Notes under the pieces: model-generated
What the model saw: the letters and a program-made list of their open reading frames with translations, nothing else
What the model was told of the DNA's origin: nothing
The model's database searches: none
Part shown: positions 62,746 through 64,000 of the stretch, piece after piece
How the letters are laid out: each line of letters starts with the position of its first letter
Numbering within the stretch: the stretch's first letter is position 1
Made by a program: the position numbers and the translations under genes
Source of the DNA: Nitrospirillum viridazoti
Lineage (GTDB): Bacteria; Pseudomonadota; Alphaproteobacteria; Azospirillales; Azospirillaceae
Assembly (NCBI RefSeq): GCF_007827975.1
Contig: NZ_VITT01000014.1
Length of the DNA: 64,000 nucleotides
Strand: one strand, 5' to 3'

Positions 62746-63780
62746 ATGATCACCGAGCTGAACCAGCGTTCCCGCGACATCTTCCGCCAGATCGTGGAAG
62801 CCTATGTCGAAACGGGGGAGCCTGTGGGCAGCCGCACCCTGTCGCGCCGCCTGGGTATCGCGCTGTCGCCCGCCACCATCCGCAACGTCATGGCGGACCT
62901 GGAGGAACTGGGCCTGTTGAAGGCGCCGCACACCTCCGCCGGGCGCGTGCCGACCGATGTGGGCCTGCGCCTGTTCGTCAACGGCCTGCTGGAGGTGGGC
63001 GACCTGTCGGATGACGAGCGGGAGAGCATCGACGCCCAGTGCGCCGCCTCCGGCCGGTCCCTGCCCGAGGCGCTGGAGGAGGCGACGACCATGCTGTCGG
63101 GCCTGTCGTCCTGCGCCGGGCTGGTCATGGCGCCCAAGACCGACCGGCCGCTGAAACATATCGAGTTCGTGAACCTGCAGCCCGGCCGCGCCCTGGTGGT
63201 GCTGGTGACGGAGGATGGCCTGGTGGAGAACCGGGTGGTGGAGGTGCCCATGGGCATCCCCTCCTCCGTCCTGCAGATGGCCAGCAACTATTTGAACGCC
63301 CGCGTGGTGGGCCGCACCCTGGCCGAGGCCCGCACCCGCCTGCAGGCCGAGGCGGAAGAACAGCGCACCCAGCTGGACGAACTGACCCGCCGGGTGGTGG
63401 ACACCGGCATGGCCACCTGGGCCGGCAGCCGCAGCAGCGGCGTGCTGATCGTGCGCGGCCAGGCCAAGCTGCTGGACGACGTCAGCGCCCTGTCGGACCT
63501 GGAGCGCATCCGCAGCCTGTTCGAGGCGCTGGAGACCCGCGACGCCATGATGCGCCTGCTGGAGGCCACCGGCCAGGCGGAGGGCGTGCAAATCTTCATC
63601 GGGGCGGAGAACAACCTGTTCAGCCATGCCGGCTGTTCCCTGATCGTCTCGCCCTATACCAACGGCAAGGACCAGATCGTGGGCGCCATCGGCGTCATCG
63701 GGCCCACGCGCATCAACTATGCCCGCATCATCCCCATGGTGGACTACACCGCCAAGGTCATCAGCCGGATGATTGGGTAG
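62746..63780 (+). CDS. hrcA: Heat-inducible transcription repressor HrcA
   Basis: Repressor of groESL and related operons through the CIRCE element. 344 residues with N-terminal winged helix (RQIVEAYVETGEPVGSRTLSRRL, SPATIRNVMADLEELGLL, HTSAGRVPTDVGLRLFV) and a GAF-like core (VQIFIGAENNLF, GAIGVIGPTRINYARIIPMV). No CIRCE element is visible in its own promoter, so it may not regulate itself. Followed by grpE. Confidence 0.95.
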   Translation: MITELNQRSRDIFRQIVEAYVETGEPVGSRTLSRRLGIALSPATIRNVMADLEELGLLKAPHTSAGRVPTDVGLRLFVNGLLEVGDLSDDERESIDAQCAASGRSLPEALEEATTMLSGLSSCAGLVMAPKTDRPLKHIEFVNLQPGRALVVLVTEDGLVENRVVEVPMGIPSSVLQMASNYLNARVVGRTLAEARTRLQAEAEEQRTQLDELTRRVVDTGMATWAGSRSSGVLIVRGQAKLLDDVSALSDLERIRSLFEALETRDAMMRLLEATGQAEGVQIFIGAENNLFSHAGCSLIVSPYTNGKDQIVGAIGVIGPTRINYARIIPMVDYTAKVISRMIG

Positions 63781-63944
63781 ACCCTTGTCGACCACCGGCC
63801 GAACAATTCGGCCCACCCGCGCTTTATTCCTGGCCGGATCCCCGCATCGCCTCTGGCGCGGCGGGCGCGGTATGCCTATCTTCTGCCCGTTCCGGCGGTG
63901 TCGAGCCGCCGTTGTTCCGCACCCTTTTAGAGACTGCCGCTAAG

Positions 63945-64000
63945 ATGACCGATAGCAACGAGACGACCACCGCCCCCGAAACCGACGCCGCCCCGCAGCA
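63945..64000 (+). CDS. grpE: GrpE nucleotide exchange factor (5' end only)
   Basis: Only the first 18 codons are in the window (MTDSNETTTAPETDAAPQ), an acidic N-terminus typical of GrpE. Assignment rests mostly on position after hrcA, the standard hrcA-grpE order; the coding domain lies outside the window. Confidence 0.7.
   Translation, partial: MTDSNETTTAPETDAAPQ

Overview
The window is GC-rich (visibly about 70 %) chromosomal DNA from an alphaproteobacterium. The evidence is the order mutM / rpsT / dnaA / dnaN / recF / gyrB, the 180-kDa-class NAD-glutamate dehydrogenase with its divergent NUDIX-type regulator, and rph / rdgB / hemW opposite hrcA / grpE. My inference is Rhodospirillales, close to Azospirillaceae; sequence alone does not fix the genus. 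No CRISPR array, rRNA operon, intact transposase or prophage was seen.

Layout. Bases 1-20515 are almost entirely co-directional on the minus strand. In transcription order they hold NAD-GDH, coaBC, dut, an Rrf2 regulator, cysK, a MoeB/ThiF protein, a DsrE-like protein, mutM, a small secreted protein, rpsT, dnaA, an AlkZ-like glycosylase, dnaN, recF and gyrB (cut by the window start). 20.8-29.7 kb holds housekeeping and nitrogen genes: the NUDIX regulator, an RlmD-type methyltransferase, a thioesterase, an ammonium transporter, an asparaginase with a His-rich N-terminus, a TrmH-type methyltransferase and gpt. A tRNA-Arg(ACG) at 29.9 kb is followed by an AT-rich stretch and a glycosyltransferase/sulfotransferase pair. 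33.8-47.4 kb is a mosaic of small accessory units: SDR with LysR, SnoaL-like/deacetylase/VOC, GST with a WYL regulator, MarR with a serine hydrolase, Na/Pi transporter with a second AlkZ-like protein, thioredoxin, and a FixLJ-like kinase/regulator pair. 47.4-52.7 kb looks like a phosphate/phytate scavenging locus: two winged-helix regulators with degenerate receivers, a TonB-dependent receptor and a histidine acid phosphatase. 56.9-64 kb returns to core genes (comM, hemW, rdgB, rph, hrcA, start of grpE).

The two most striking items are these. First, a complete plasmid-style replication origin lies at 54.1-55.8 kb: ten 14-bp iterons in both orientations, a perfect DnaA box, an AT-rich flank and a RepA-family initiator. 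It sits only about 46 kb from dnaA, between ordinary chromosomal genes. Second, there is a family of about 120-bp intergenic repeats with five clear copies and one degenerate inverted copy. Each folds into three or four consecutive hairpins whose stems vary by compensatory changes. One copy places the phytase start codon inside its last hairpin.
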